Shown piece after piece: positions 1-7,839 of a DNA stretch of 64,000 bases (positions are counted from its first letter, which is position 1; each line of letters opens with the position of its first letter). Location of the stretch: contig NZ_FCOT01000010.1 of assembly GCF_900046455.1 (NCBI RefSeq), positions 310,001 through 374,000 of the forward strand, given 5' to 3'. A program made the translations under genes and the position numbers. Below the pieces are notes generated by a model. The model worked only from the letters and a program-made list of their open reading frames with translations, had not been told where the DNA came from and did not search any database. The DNA is from Cellulomonas timonensis. GTDB taxonomy: Bacteria > Actinomycetota > Actinomycetes > Actinomycetales > Cellulomonadaceae.

Positions 1-49
1 CTGGTCTGCTGTCAGGTGAGGAATGTCCCAGATGCCCCGGGAGGGTTCC

Positions 50-757
50 ATGCCGCAGCCCACAGTCCTGCTCGTGCACGGCGCCTTCGCCGATGGCTCG
101 AGCTGGTCCCGCGTGATCGACCGGCTCCACGCCGAGGGCGTGACGGCGCAGGCCCTGGCCAACCCGCTGCGCGGCCTCACCCACGACGGCGAGTACGTCG
201 CGAACGCCGCGTCGCAGGTCGACGGGCCTGTGGTGCTCGTCGGGCATTCCTATGGCGGGCCCGTCGCCACCTACGCCGGCAGCAAGGCCCCGAACGTCAC
301 GGCCTTGGTGCTCGTCGCGGCCTTCGGGGTCGACTACGGCGTGTCGGCGCTGGGCTCGGTGGCGGAGTTCCCGGACCCCGAGCTGGCCACGTCGCTCGAG
401 CCCCGCACCTACCCGGGCAGCGACAGCCCCGAGGTGTACATCCAGCGGGACAAGTTCCGCTCCGTGTTCGCGGCCGACCTGCCCGAGGAGGAGACGGCGC
501 TGCTGGCCGTGAGCCAGCGCCCCGTGGCGCTCGCCGGGCTCAACGACGTGCTCGAGGTGGAGCCCGCCTGGAAGACCCTGCCGACATGGTTCGCCGTCGC
601 CACGCAGGACCACGCGATCCACCCCGACTCGCAACGGGCCGCCGCCGCGCGCCTCGGCGCCACGACTGTGGAGATCGAGGGGTCGCATGCGATCGCCCTC
701 TCCCAGCCCGACGCCGTCGCGGCGCTCGTCCTGGCGGCGGTGCGGGCTCAGGAGTGA
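50..757 (+). CDS. alpha/beta hydrolase (EstC-like esterase)
   Basis: A 235-residue single-domain alpha/beta hydrolase, probably a cytoplasmic esterase; the substrate is unknown. The N-terminus has the oxyanion segment VLLVHGAFADGSS, the nucleophile elbow is GHSYGG (Ser67), and the likely acid and base are Asp187 (ATQDH) and His213 (EGSHAI). The pattern matches the pyrethroid/salicylate-esterase-like branch. I chose the ATG at 50 because GGGAGGG lies 4-5 nt upstream; an in-frame ATG at 23 would add nine residues. It converges with the next gene and overlaps its 3' end by about 10 bp. Family is clear; the reaction is not. Confidence 0.85.
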   Translation: MPQPTVLLVHGAFADGSSWSRVIDRLHAEGVTAQALANPLRGLTHDGEYVANAASQVDGPVVLVGHSYGGPVATYAGSKAPNVTALVLVAAFGVDYGVSALGSVAEFPDPELATSLEPRTYPGSDSPEVYIQRDKFRSVFAADLPEEETALLAVSQRPVALAGLNDVLEVEPAWKTLPTWFAVATQDHAIHPDSQRAAAARLGATTVEIEGSHAIALSQPDAVAALVLAAVRAQE

Positions 758-1518
758 GCGGCGCCGTCCAGCCGGTCCGGCGCGGGGCGCTCGCCGAGGC
801 GCAGGACGCAGTGGTGCGGCCCGACGAAGCGCTCGAGCCACTCGGCGACGATCGGCCCGTCGTGCTGCTCCAGCACGCCCCGGCTGAGCCCGAGGTGCAC
901 CTGGCACATGACATCGGAGGACTGGCCCACCAGGTCGATGAACGGGCACCGGTGCAGGTGCACCTGCAACGAGTCGGGATCGGCCTCGGGCGCGAAGCCC
1001 AGGTCCTCCATATGCCGGCGCAGGTCGTCGAGCTGGAGCCGTGCCTCATGCGCACGCGCGATGACCTCGGCGTGGCCGGGAGGCGGGCACTCCTGCGCGA
1101 GCTGGGCCGCCCACGCCCGACCGCACTCCTCGGCGGGCTCGGCGGGCTCCGCTGGCACGTTGATGCAGGCGCGGTCCGCCGCATCGGGAGGGGTGGCCCC
1201 GGCCGTGGAGTACCCGGCGAGGAGCGCCCGGATGAGCTGGTCGCGAGCCCGGGCGTCGTTCGGCTCCTCGAGCTCGGCGGTGGCGCTGTACAGGATGCGA
1301 GGCCTGCCTCGGGTGCGACGCCGCTCAGTCTCGGTGGTGACGAGCCCCGACTCGATGAGGCGGTCGAGGTGCTCGCGGACGGTGTTGACGTGGAGGCCGA
1401 CCTCGAGCGCGATCTCGTCGGCGCCCAGCGGACGGCCCAGGCGCTGGAGCATGCGCACCATGGCCATGCGCTTGTCCGACGCGAGCGCCCGATGTGCGCT
1501 GACCGGCTGACTTGGCAT
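748..1518 (-). CDS. HTH transcriptional regulator with conserved cysteines (COG2345/SufR-like)
   Basis: A 256-residue regulator. Residues about 15-75 form a winged HTH (LGADEIALEVGLHVNTVREH as recognition region, then the GRPRILYSAT wing). The C-terminal effector half carries Cys191 in RCPF, Cys205 in DVMC and Cys237 in GPHHC. This Cys-Pro-Phe pattern is seen in COG2345 regulators, some of which (SufR) bind an iron-sulfur cluster, so redox or Fe-S sensing is plausible but inferred. It is divergent from mog with an 89-bp intergenic space, which makes control of the molybdenum-cofactor genes or of itself the natural guess. Confidence 0.75.
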   Translation of the reverse strand: MPSQPVSAHRALASDKRMAMVRMLQRLGRPLGADEIALEVGLHVNTVREHLDRLIESGLVTTETERRRTRGRPRILYSATAELEEPNDARARDQLIRALLAGYSTAGATPPDAADRACINVPAEPAEPAEECGRAWAAQLAQECPPPGHAEVIARAHEARLQLDDLRRHMEDLGFAPEADPDSLQVHLHRCPFIDLVGQSSDVMCQVHLGLSRGVLEQHDGPIVAEWLERFVGPHHCVLRLGERPAPDRLDGAAHS

Positions 1519-1595
1519 GCGTCCATTGTCCGATGGCCGGTCAGGGCACTTCTAGGACCAGCGGCCCGGCGCCGTGGGGTCGCTCAAATGATCGC

Positions 1596-1601
1596 TACGG
1601 T
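1596..1601 (+). promoter_or_regulatory. -10 element of a leaderless mog transcript
   Basis: TACGGT fits the actinobacterial TANNNT -10 pattern and ends 6 nt before the ATG at 1608, with no Shine-Dalgarno sequence. This spacing predicts transcription starting at or next to the start codon. Inference from pattern only. Confidence 0.5.
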
Positions 1602-1607
1602 GGCGAC

Positions 1608-2090
1608 ATGGACTCCGCGCAGGCAACCGTCATCGTCGTCTCCGACAGATGCTCCCGGGGTGAGGCGCAGGACCGGTCCGGGCCGCTCGCCGCGGACTTG
1701 CTGCGGGCTGCCGGGCTCACGGTGGCAGACCCGGTCGTGGTGCCCGACGGCGCCGCCTCGGTCGCCGCGGCCCTGGAAGCGGCCCTCGCCTCCGGGTCGC
1801 GCGTCGTCCTCACCAGCGGCGGCACGGGCGTGACGCCCCGCGACCAGACCCCCGAGGGCACCCGCGGGGTGATCGACCGCGAGCTGCCCGGCTTGGCGGA
1901 GGCGCTGCGCCGCGAGGGCGAGGCCCATGTGGCGACGGCTGTGCTGTCCCGCGGGCTCGCAGGCGTCACGGCTAGCGGCGCGCTCGTGGTGAACCTGCCG
2001 GGCTCCACCAAGGCCGTGGAGCAGGGCATGGGGGTGCTGGCGCCGCTGCTGCCGCATCTGCTGGACCAACTGGTCGGCGGCGACCATTGA
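1608..2090 (+). CDS. mog: molybdopterin adenylyltransferase (MoaB/Mog family)
   Basis: A 160-residue MoCF-fold protein that activates molybdopterin by adenylation before metal insertion. It shows the N-terminal VSDRCSRGEAQDRSG segment, the molybdopterin-binding TSGGTGVTPRDQTPE loop (about residues 69-83) and the C-terminal NLPGSTKAVEQG segment. Length is normal for MoaB/Mog. Earlier in-frame starts exist, but the ATG at 1608 matches the family N-terminus and has a leaderless promoter pattern. Its stop overlaps the TTG start of moaA (TTGA), so the two are translationally coupled. Confidence 0.92.
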   Translation: MDSAQATVIVVSDRCSRGEAQDRSGPLAADLLRAAGLTVADPVVVPDGAASVAAALEAALASGSRVVLTSGGTGVTPRDQTPEGTRGVIDRELPGLAEALRREGEAHVATAVLSRGLAGVTASGALVVNLPGSTKAVEQGMGVLAPLLPHLLDQLVGGDH

Positions 2091-3169
2091 GCCAGCAGGT
2101 GGCACTGCCCCATCCGGTCCCCCGTGACGCGACGCCCGATGCGCCAGCGCCAGTCGGCACGCTGGGCCAGGACGGGCGGCTCACGGACACGTTCGGCCGC
2201 GTCCATCGGGCCCTGCGGATCTCCCTGCCCGACCGCTGCTCCCTGCGCTGCACGTACTGCATGCCCGCCGAGGGCGTGCCGTGGATCGCGGGCTCCGACC
2301 TGCTGAGCACCGCCGAGCTGGTGCGGGTGGCCACCGTCGCCGTCGAGCAGGCGGGCATCGAGGAGCTGCGCCTCACGGGCGGCGAGCCGTTGCTGCGGCC
2401 CGATGTCGTCGACGTCGTCGCGGCGCTCGCCGCGCTGCGCGGCCCCCACGGTGCGCCCGAGGTGTCATTGACCACCAACGGCCTGCGGCTGCCAAAGCTC
2501 GCGGGGCCGCTCGCCGCCGCGGGGCTCGCCCGCGTCAACATCAGCATCGCCCCGCTGCGCCCCGACCGGTTCCTGGCCCTCCCCCGCCGGGACCGCCTCG
2601 CCGACACCCTGGCCGGCATCGCGGCTGCCGACGCCGCCGGGCTGCGGCCCGTCAAGCTCAACGCCGTCGCGATGCGCGGGGTCAACGACGACGAGCTGGT
2701 CGACCTGGTGCGCTTCGCCACCGAGGGAGGCTACGAGATGCGGTTCATCGAGCAGATGCCGCTCGATGCCGGGCACACGTGGGAGCGCAGCTCGATGGTG
2801 ACGGGGCCGGAGACCCTCGCCCGGCTCGCCCCCGCGTTCCCGCTCCCCCCGGTGCCGGGGCGCGGCGCGGCGCCCGCCGAGCGGTGGCTGGTGGACGGCG
2901 GCCCGGCGACCGTCGGGGTCATCGCGTCGGTGTCAGCGCCGTTCTGCGGCGCCTGCGACCGCCTGCGGCTCACCGCCGACGGCCAACTCCGCTCCTGCCT
3001 GTTCGCGCGCACCGAGACGGACCTGCGGGCGCTGCTGCGCGGCGACGCGGACGACGCTGCGCTCGTGAGCGCGTTCGCCGGCTGCGTCGCGGGCAAACTG
3101 CCGGGGCATGGCATCAACGACCCGTCGTTCCTGCAGCCCGACCGGCCGATGAGCGCGATCGGCGGCTAG
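2087..3169 (+). CDS. moaA: GTP 3',8-cyclase MoaA
   Basis: A 360-residue radical SAM enzyme that starts molybdopterin synthesis from GTP. Visible are the SAM-cluster cysteines CSLRCTYC (Cys51, 55, 58), the GGEPLL motif, the second-cluster cysteines in FCGACDRLRL and RSCLF (Cys287, 290, 304) and the typical C-terminal Gly-Gly. The start is a TTG overlapping the mog stop; a GTG at 2099 is a possible alternative. It converges on the DUF6457 gene, and both stops lie within one CTAG tetranucleotide. No moaC, moaD or moaE is present in this window. Confidence 0.95.
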   Translation: MSQQVALPHPVPRDATPDAPAPVGTLGQDGRLTDTFGRVHRALRISLPDRCSLRCTYCMPAEGVPWIAGSDLLSTAELVRVATVAVEQAGIEELRLTGGEPLLRPDVVDVVAALAALRGPHGAPEVSLTTNGLRLPKLAGPLAAAGLARVNISIAPLRPDRFLALPRRDRLADTLAGIAAADAAGLRPVKLNAVAMRGVNDDELVDLVRFATEGGYEMRFIEQMPLDAGHTWERSSMVTGPETLARLAPAFPLPPVPGRGAAPAERWLVDGGPATVGVIASVSAPFCGACDRLRLTADGQLRSCLFARTETDLRALLRGDADDAALVSAFAGCVAGKLPGHGINDPSFLQPDRPMSAIGG

Positions 3170-3513
3170 CCCGGGGCGGGCCGCGACCAGTTGTGCGGGC
3201 CGCCCATCGCCATGTAGCGCGCGTACCAGTCCGTGGCCAGGTCGTCTGCCCGATCGATCGCGTCCGCCAAGGGGCCCGCGCCGACGCCCGCCGCGTAACC
3301 CACCAAGAAGGCGGTGAGCGGCGACGCGCCTGGCCGGCCGACGCTGCGCGCCGCGTGCAACGCGAGCGCCACGAGCGCCTCCTCGTCCACGACGACCATC
3401 TCGATCCCGAGATCGCGGGCCAAGGTGTCCGTCCAGGCGTCCAGCGGCGTCGTGGGCGCGGCGATCAGCCGCGTCGACGGGCGTGGGCCTGGATGTGGTG
3501 TGGTTCCGGTCAT
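3166..3513 (-). CDS. DUF6457 domain protein
   Basis: A 115-residue protein whose core (LDAWTDTLARDLGIE, then AARSVGRPGASPLTAFLVGYAAG) matches DUF6457. In actinobacteria this domain is commonly next to or fused with molybdenum-cofactor guanylyltransferase, consistent with moaA beside it and mobA 1.8 kb away. No catalytic residues can be assigned. The ATG at 3513 has a good Shine-Dalgarno sequence (GGGGAGG) on the minus strand. A role in cofactor maturation is inferred from neighbourhood only. Confidence 0.75.
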   Translation of the reverse strand: MTGTTPHPGPRPSTRLIAAPTTPLDAWTDTLARDLGIEMVVVDEEALVALALHAARSVGRPGASPLTAFLVGYAAGVGAGPLADAIDRADDLATDWYARYMAMGGPHNWSRPAPG

Positions 3514-3613
3514 GCTGCGCCTCCCCTGTCGCACATGCCGCTTCTCTCCATCGTGCCACGCGACCCGGGCAAGCGCCCGAACGGTCGTGCAGACTCCTCG
3601 TCCGCCGGTGGCC

Positions 3614-3619
3614 TATCCT
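3614..3619 (+). promoter_or_regulatory. possible -10 of the chaA promoter
   Basis: TATCCT fits TANNNT and lies about 90 nt before the likely chaA start. No convincing -35 hexamer was seen. A small GC hairpin (CGGGC/GCCCG, 3566-3579) lies upstream. Confidence 0.3.
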
Positions 3620-3709
3620 GGGCGGCGTCGACTGACAGGACCACCACGGACGGGACGGCCCGTTCGTTCGCTCGGCACGGGGACGGCCCCGTGGAACTGG
3701 ACCTCATCC

Positions 3710-4870
3710 GTGATCTCCACCACCGCGCGATCCATCCTCACTCCCGTCGCCCTTCTCCGCCTCGTGCTCGGCTGGTGCGCCATCGTCGCCCTGATGCTCG
3801 CCGGCCCCCTGCTGGACGGAGCCGTCCCCGCGCCGGTGCTCGTCATCGCGCTGGCGCTCATCATCGGCGTCATCCTGGTCTGCGCCTTCGGGGTGGTCCA
3901 TGAGGCCGAGCACCTCGCCCGCCGGCTGGGCGACCCCTACGGCTCGCTGGTCCTCACGCTGTCGATCGTGCTGATCGAGGTGGTGCTGATCTCCGCCGTC
4001 ATGCTCGGGCCCGGCCACCAGGCCACCATCGCCCGCGACTCGGTGATGGCGGTGTCGATGATCATCCTCAACGGGGTGATCGGGCTCTGCCTCCTCGTCG
4101 GGGGCGTCAAGCGCGGCGACATGGAGCACAACCGGACCGGCGCCTCGGCCTATCTCGCCCTGCTCATCGTGCTCTCGTCGTTGGCCTTCGCGCTTCCGGC
4201 CCTGATTGGGCGCGACGGCTCCTACCTGCCGGGGCAGGAGGTCGCCATCATCGTGCTGACCCTCGCCCTCTACGCCTTCTTCCTCTTCCGCCAGATGGGC
4301 GCGCAGGCCGACGACTTCCGTGAGGTCGACCCCCACCTCGCGGCCGTCTCAGGCTCCCGTGGCGAGGGCGCCTCACTGCAGGAGCGTCCCAGCATCACCC
4401 GGGTCATCGCCGAGCACCGTGCCGAGATCGGGCTGCGTCTCGCCCTGCTCATCGTGACGGTCCTGCCCATCGTGCTGCTCTCCCACGACATGGCGACCCT
4501 CCTGGACGATGGCCTGGGCCGCGTCGGGGCGCCGGTGGCGCTGGCGGGCATCCTGATCGCGATGATCGTCTTCCTGCCCGAGTCGATCACCTCCGTGCGC
4601 GCCGCCCTGCGAGGCGAGATCCAGCGCGTCAGCAACCTGTGCCACGGCGCCCTGGTCTCCACGGTCGGCCTGACGATCCCCGCCGTCCTCGTCATCGGCG
4701 CCCTCACCGGGCAGGCGGTCGTGCTGGCGGAGTCCCCCGTCAACCTGCTGCTCCTGGGCGTCACGTTGGCGCTGTCGGTGACGACCTTCGCCGCTCAGAT
4801 GGTCACGGCGACGCACGGCGCGGCCCACCTCGTGCTCTTCGCGGTCTACGGCATCGCCGTGTTCTCCTGA
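3710..4870 (+). CDS. chaA: calcium/proton antiporter, ChaA family
   Basis: A 386-residue inner-membrane antiporter of the CaCA superfamily with about 11 hydrophobic segments. It contains the paired family motifs: HEAEHLARRLGDPYG followed by a helix ending IVLIEVV in the first half, and FLPESITSVRAALRGEIQRV in the second half. Between the halves is a short acidic cytoplasmic loop. It would export Ca2+ or Na+/K+ against protons. The start is uncertain: a GTG at 3710 directly precedes the first membrane helix, and longer in-frame readings upstream look non-coding. It splits the molybdenum-cofactor genes without obvious functional connection. Confidence 0.85.
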   Translation: MISTTARSILTPVALLRLVLGWCAIVALMLAGPLLDGAVPAPVLVIALALIIGVILVCAFGVVHEAEHLARRLGDPYGSLVLTLSIVLIEVVLISAVMLGPGHQATIARDSVMAVSMIILNGVIGLCLLVGGVKRGDMEHNRTGASAYLALLIVLSSLAFALPALIGRDGSYLPGQEVAIIVLTLALYAFFLFRQMGAQADDFREVDPHLAAVSGSRGEGASLQERPSITRVIAEHRAEIGLRLALLIVTVLPIVLLSHDMATLLDDGLGRVGAPVALAGILIAMIVFLPESITSVRAALRGEIQRVSNLCHGALVSTVGLTIPAVLVIGALTGQAVVLAESPVNLLLLGVTLALSVTTFAAQMVTATHGAAHLVLFAVYGIAVFS

Positions 4871-4918
4871 GCGAGCCGCTGGGCGCCTTCGACGACGGGC
4901 GCATGACCCGCTGAGCGC

Positions 4919-5554
4919 TCACCCCTCGATGCGGCGCACGTCCTCCCACGTGTCGACGTCGCGGGACGCCCCCTCGTCGGCGAGGCGCTGCACGTGCATC
5001 TCCGTGAGGATGGCGCGCACGGGGGCGCCCCGGACGCCGCGCCCCCCCGCCAGCCGGGCCAGCCCCGACTCGAGCGCGGCCCGGCGGTAGAGCCCGACGA
5101 GCGGCTGCTCGCGGCCGTCCGCGTCCACGAGCATCACGCCGTCGAACGCGGTGTCGTCGCGTCGGGCTGCGGCGAGGCCGGCCAGGCGCGGGACGGCAGC
5201 CGCGACGAGCGGCACGTCGCACGCGAGCAACAGCACCCACTCCCCGGGAGCATCGAGGGCGGCGAGGCCGGCGGCGATCCCCGCCGCTGGCCCGCCGTCC
5301 GGCGGGTCCTCGAGTGTGAGCCGGACGCCCGGGGGCACCTCGAGCGCGGGCGGGCCGACCACGACGGCCTGCCGGGCCTGCGCCGCCGCGTCGAGCACGT
5401 GCGCGAGCATCCGGCGGCCCCGCACCACGACGTCCGGCTTGGACGCCCCGCCGAGCCGGCTGGCCCGGCCGCCCGCGAGCACGACGGCGTCGAACGACAC
5501 GTCCGCACCGACCGCGGCGGCCAGGGCTGGCTCCCCCGTGCCGGCCGGGCTCAT
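4919..5554 (-). CDS. mobA: molybdenum cofactor guanylyltransferase
   Basis: A 211-residue nucleotidyltransferase that adds GMP to Mo-molybdopterin to make the MGD cofactor. The signature LAGGRASRLGGASKP (residues 26-40) and the metal-binding Asp in LLLACDVPLV are present. The start overlaps the moeA stop by 4 bp (ATGA), so moeA and mobA form an operon on the minus strand. A need for MGD implies DMSO-reductase-family enzymes such as nitrate reductase or formate dehydrogenase elsewhere in the genome. Confidence 0.9.
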   Translation of the reverse strand: MSPAGTGEPALAAAVGADVSFDAVVLAGGRASRLGGASKPDVVVRGRRMLAHVLDAAAQARQAVVVGPPALEVPPGVRLTLEDPPDGGPAAGIAAGLAALDAPGEWVLLLACDVPLVAAAVPRLAGLAAARRDDTAFDGVMLVDADGREQPLVGLYRRAALESGLARLAGGRGVRGAPVRAILTEMHVQRLADEGASRDVDTWEDVRRIEG

Positions 5555-6792
5555 GGCGCGATCCGCACGACGGCGACCTCGTCGCCAACCCCCACCGCCG
5601 AGACGTCACGCGGCACGATCGCGAGCCCGTCCGCGAGCGCGAGCGAGGCCACCAGGTGCGACCCGGATCCCCGGTTCGCGGCAGGCCGCGCCTCGAGGCC
5701 GTGCTCGCCCTCGGTGAGGACCACCGGGATGTGCTGCTCACGCCCGGCGGGCGAGGACCATCCCTCGGCAGCGCGGGCGCGCACGCGCGGCCGGTGCAGC
5801 GCGGCGCCCGTCAGCCCGCGCAGCGCCAGCAGCGCCGGCCGCACGAAGGCCTCGAAGGATACGAAGGCGCTGACCGGGTTCCCGGGCAGTGCGAGCACCG
5901 GCGTGCCGTCCTCGAGCCGGCCCATGCCCTGCGGCTTCCCGGGCTGCATCGCCACGGGCATGAACCGCATCTCAGGGAGCCCGATGAGGACCTCCTTGAC
6001 CACGTCATACGCCCCCTGGCTGACCCCGCCGGAGGTGAGGACCAGGTCGACATCCGGCCGCTCGGCGCCAAGGGCAGCCCGCAGCGCGTCCGCGTCGTCG
6101 GGCACCGCGCCAAGCCGCACCACGCTGGCGCCCGCAGCCCGGGCGGCGGCGGCGAGCAGGTAGGAGTTGGAGTCGGGGATCTGGCCGTGGCGCATGGCCT
6201 CCCCCGGGACGACCAGCTCGGAGCCCGTCGACATGACGAGCACCCGTGGGCGCCGGTGGGCCAGGACCTCGGCGCGGCCCACCGAGGCGATGGCGGCGAC
6301 CCGGTACGGCGTCAGCTCCTGCCCGGCGGCGAGCACGACGGCGCCGGCGGCCACATCCTCGCCGGCGCGGCGCACGTGGGCGCCCGGGGCGGCGGGCGCG
6401 GAGATCGTCACCATCCGCTCCCCCGCGTCGGTGCGCTCGACGGGCACGATCGCGTCGGCGCCCGGGGGCATGGGGGCGCCGGTCATGATGCGCGCGACGG
6501 TTCCGGGCGCCACGGGGGTCCGCGCGTCGGCGCCCGCGGGCAGGTCGAGCACCACGGGCAGCGTCACCGGGTGCTCGTCCGAGGCGCCGGCCACGTCGCG
6601 GGAGTGCACCGCGTAGCCGTCCATCGCCGAGTTGGCGAAACGGGGCAGCGCCTCGGGCGCCGTCACATCCTCCGCGAGGACGAGTCCGAGCGCGTCATCG
6701 AGCGGCACGGTGACGGGCGGCAGGGCCGCCACCAGGGCGAGCACCTCCGCCAGGTGGTCGGCGACCGTGCGGGGACCTTCGTGCGTGGGCAT
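5551..6792 (-). CDS. moeA: molybdopterin molybdotransferase
   Basis: A 413-residue enzyme that inserts molybdate into adenylated molybdopterin. It shows the N-terminal DALGLVLAEDVTAPEALPRF segment, the central MoCF domain with SGGVSQGAYDVVKE, then MQPGKPQGMG and LPGNPVSAFVSFE, and a C-terminal beta-barrel domain. The ATG at 6792 is preceded by a leaderless-type -10; a GTG at 6801 is an alternative. It overlaps mobA by 4 bp. Confidence 0.95.
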   Translation of the reverse strand: MPTHEGPRTVADHLAEVLALVAALPPVTVPLDDALGLVLAEDVTAPEALPRFANSAMDGYAVHSRDVAGASDEHPVTLPVVLDLPAGADARTPVAPGTVARIMTGAPMPPGADAIVPVERTDAGERMVTISAPAAPGAHVRRAGEDVAAGAVVLAAGQELTPYRVAAIASVGRAEVLAHRRPRVLVMSTGSELVVPGEAMRHGQIPDSNSYLLAAAARAAGASVVRLGAVPDDADALRAALGAERPDVDLVLTSGGVSQGAYDVVKEVLIGLPEMRFMPVAMQPGKPQGMGRLEDGTPVLALPGNPVSAFVSFEAFVRPALLALRGLTGAALHRPRVRARAAEGWSSPAGREQHIPVVLTEGEHGLEARPAANRGSGSHLVASLALADGLAIVPRDVSAVGVGDEVAVVRIAP

Positions 6793-6799
6793 GGCGCCC

Positions 6800-6805
6800 A
6801 CGCTA
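6800..6805 (-). promoter_or_regulatory. -10 element of a leaderless moeA-mobA transcript
   Basis: On the minus strand TAGCGT is followed by 7 nt and then the moeA ATG at 6792, with no Shine-Dalgarno sequence. This is the classical actinobacterial leaderless arrangement. Confidence 0.5.
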
Positions 6806-6876
6806 GCCGCCGTCGCGACGGGGGCCCCTAGGACCCTCGTCGCAGCGGGCGGCCGATATGGGCACGGCCAGGCAGG

Positions 6877-7074
6877 TCAGCTCTGCTCGGCGTTCGCGTC
6901 GTGCCGCGGGTTCATGTTGCCCGGGTCCGCGTCGGTGTCGGCGTCGGGGTCGGGGTCGACCGCCACGTCGCTCTTCGCGTTGACGCCCGAGCGCGGGTTC
7001 ATGTTGTCCGGGTCCGCGTCGGTGTCGTAGTCAGGATCGTCGTCGCGCTGCCCTGCCGGAGGTGTCGAGTTCAT
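6877..7074 (-). CDS. small acidic tandem-repeat protein
   Basis: A 65-residue, highly acidic, probably disordered protein built from two copies of a 29-residue unit starting DTDADPDNMNPRSGVNA and DTDADPGNMNPRHDANA. At the DNA level two 35-bp blocks (6906-6940 and 6993-7027) are identical at 34 positions and offset by exactly 87 bp, which keeps the frame. No signal peptide, cysteines or known domain are visible. The upstream Shine-Dalgarno is weak. It could be a Ca2+-binding or low-complexity stress protein, but no function can be assigned. Confidence 0.55.
   Translation of the reverse strand: MNSTPPAGQRDDDPDYDTDADPDNMNPRSGVNAKSDVAVDPDPDADTDADPGNMNPRHDANAEQS
6906..7027. repeat. 35-bp direct repeat inside the acidic protein gene
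   Basis: Copies at 6906-6940 and 6993-7027 differ at a single base and are offset by 87 bp (29 codons). The near identity suggests recent duplication. Confidence 0.85.
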
Positions 7075-7131
7075 CTGCTCACGCTGTCACCGTTCGGCGG
7101 CCGGCGCACCCGAGAGCGCGTCTCGGCATCT

Positions 7132-7641
7132 TCACGCCCGCAGGACCGCCCGGCGCGCGACGGCGGCGAGGCTGGCGAGCTCGTCGAGTTGGCGGTCGGC
7201 GGAGAGCACGAGCTCCTCGAGCACCACCGGGTCGAGCCCCAGCGGCGCCGACCAGTCCTGCAGGGCGTGCCACAGCGACCTCTTGCCGGCCACGGCGGAT
7301 TGCATGAGGTCGAGCTCGAGGAGCGTCGACAGCGGGGACCTGCGCGCGAGCCGCCCGTTCGGCTTGAGCCGGCCCAAGTGCTCGCCCGCCCACAGCGCCG
7401 CGAGCTTCGCGCGGTTGATCCGCACCCCCAGGCGCCGGGCCGTCTCGATCAGCCACTCGCGCTCCGTCCTGATCTCGGCGGCGAGGTCCGCGAGGCGAGG
7501 GCCGAGCGGGGAGCCCACGTGGGCATCTGCCATCTGGCTGATCCGGCTCGCCCCGGCGGTGGCGCCGGCGATGTGGTCGTTCAGGTAGATCGCGAGCAGC
7601 CTGCCGTCGGGCGCGGTGGAGCCCACGTCACTGGAGCCCAC
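7132..7641 (-). CDS. conserved actinobacterial protein of unknown function
   Basis: About 169 residues, mostly alpha-helical, soluble, without signal peptide. It opens with LLAIYLNDHIAGATAGASRI, then a helix with RTEREWLIETARRLGV and a middle WAGEHLGRLKPNGRL segment. I recall similar uncharacterised proteins in Streptomyces and mycobacteria, possibly with a ferritin-like helical bundle, but I cannot name a family. GTG starts at 7641 or 7626 fit best; both lie in a short direct repeat (GTGGGCTCC). It is divergent from mqo. Confidence 0.65.
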   Translation of the reverse strand: MGSSDVGSTAPDGRLLAIYLNDHIAGATAGASRISQMADAHVGSPLGPRLADLAAEIRTEREWLIETARRLGVRINRAKLAALWAGEHLGRLKPNGRLARRSPLSTLLELDLMQSAVAGKRSLWHALQDWSAPLGLDPVVLEELVLSADRQLDELASLAAVARRAVLRA

Positions 7642-7826
7642 GTCACTCGTCCCGAGCGCGCTGGCCGGGCTGGCGCGGACCCGGTGCGTCGCGGAGGTTC
7701 TTGTCTGCGTCCATCCGCCCAAACTGCCACCGGCAGATCGCCTCCGCACCCGCTGGCCGACATGCGGCTCTCGCTGCGCGATGACCGCACTGCGGACAGC
7801 CATTCGGGTGACAGGCGAGATCATCC

Positions 7827-7832
7827 TACGAT
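7827..7832 (+). promoter_or_regulatory. -10 element of a leaderless mqo transcript
   Basis: TACGAT is followed by 7 nt and the GTG start at 7840, with no Shine-Dalgarno. It fits the TANNNT leaderless pattern. Confidence 0.45.
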
Positions 7833-7839
7833 TCGGCGG

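Noticed and set aside
1535-1560. A DosR-like site before mog (GGGCACTTCTAGGACC)
   Set aside because: The arms are not complementary at enough positions, and the spacing is one base off the DosR pattern.
3566-3579. A riboswitch upstream of chaA
   Set aside because: Only one small GC hairpin is present. No yybP-ykoY or other recognised riboswitch core was seen.
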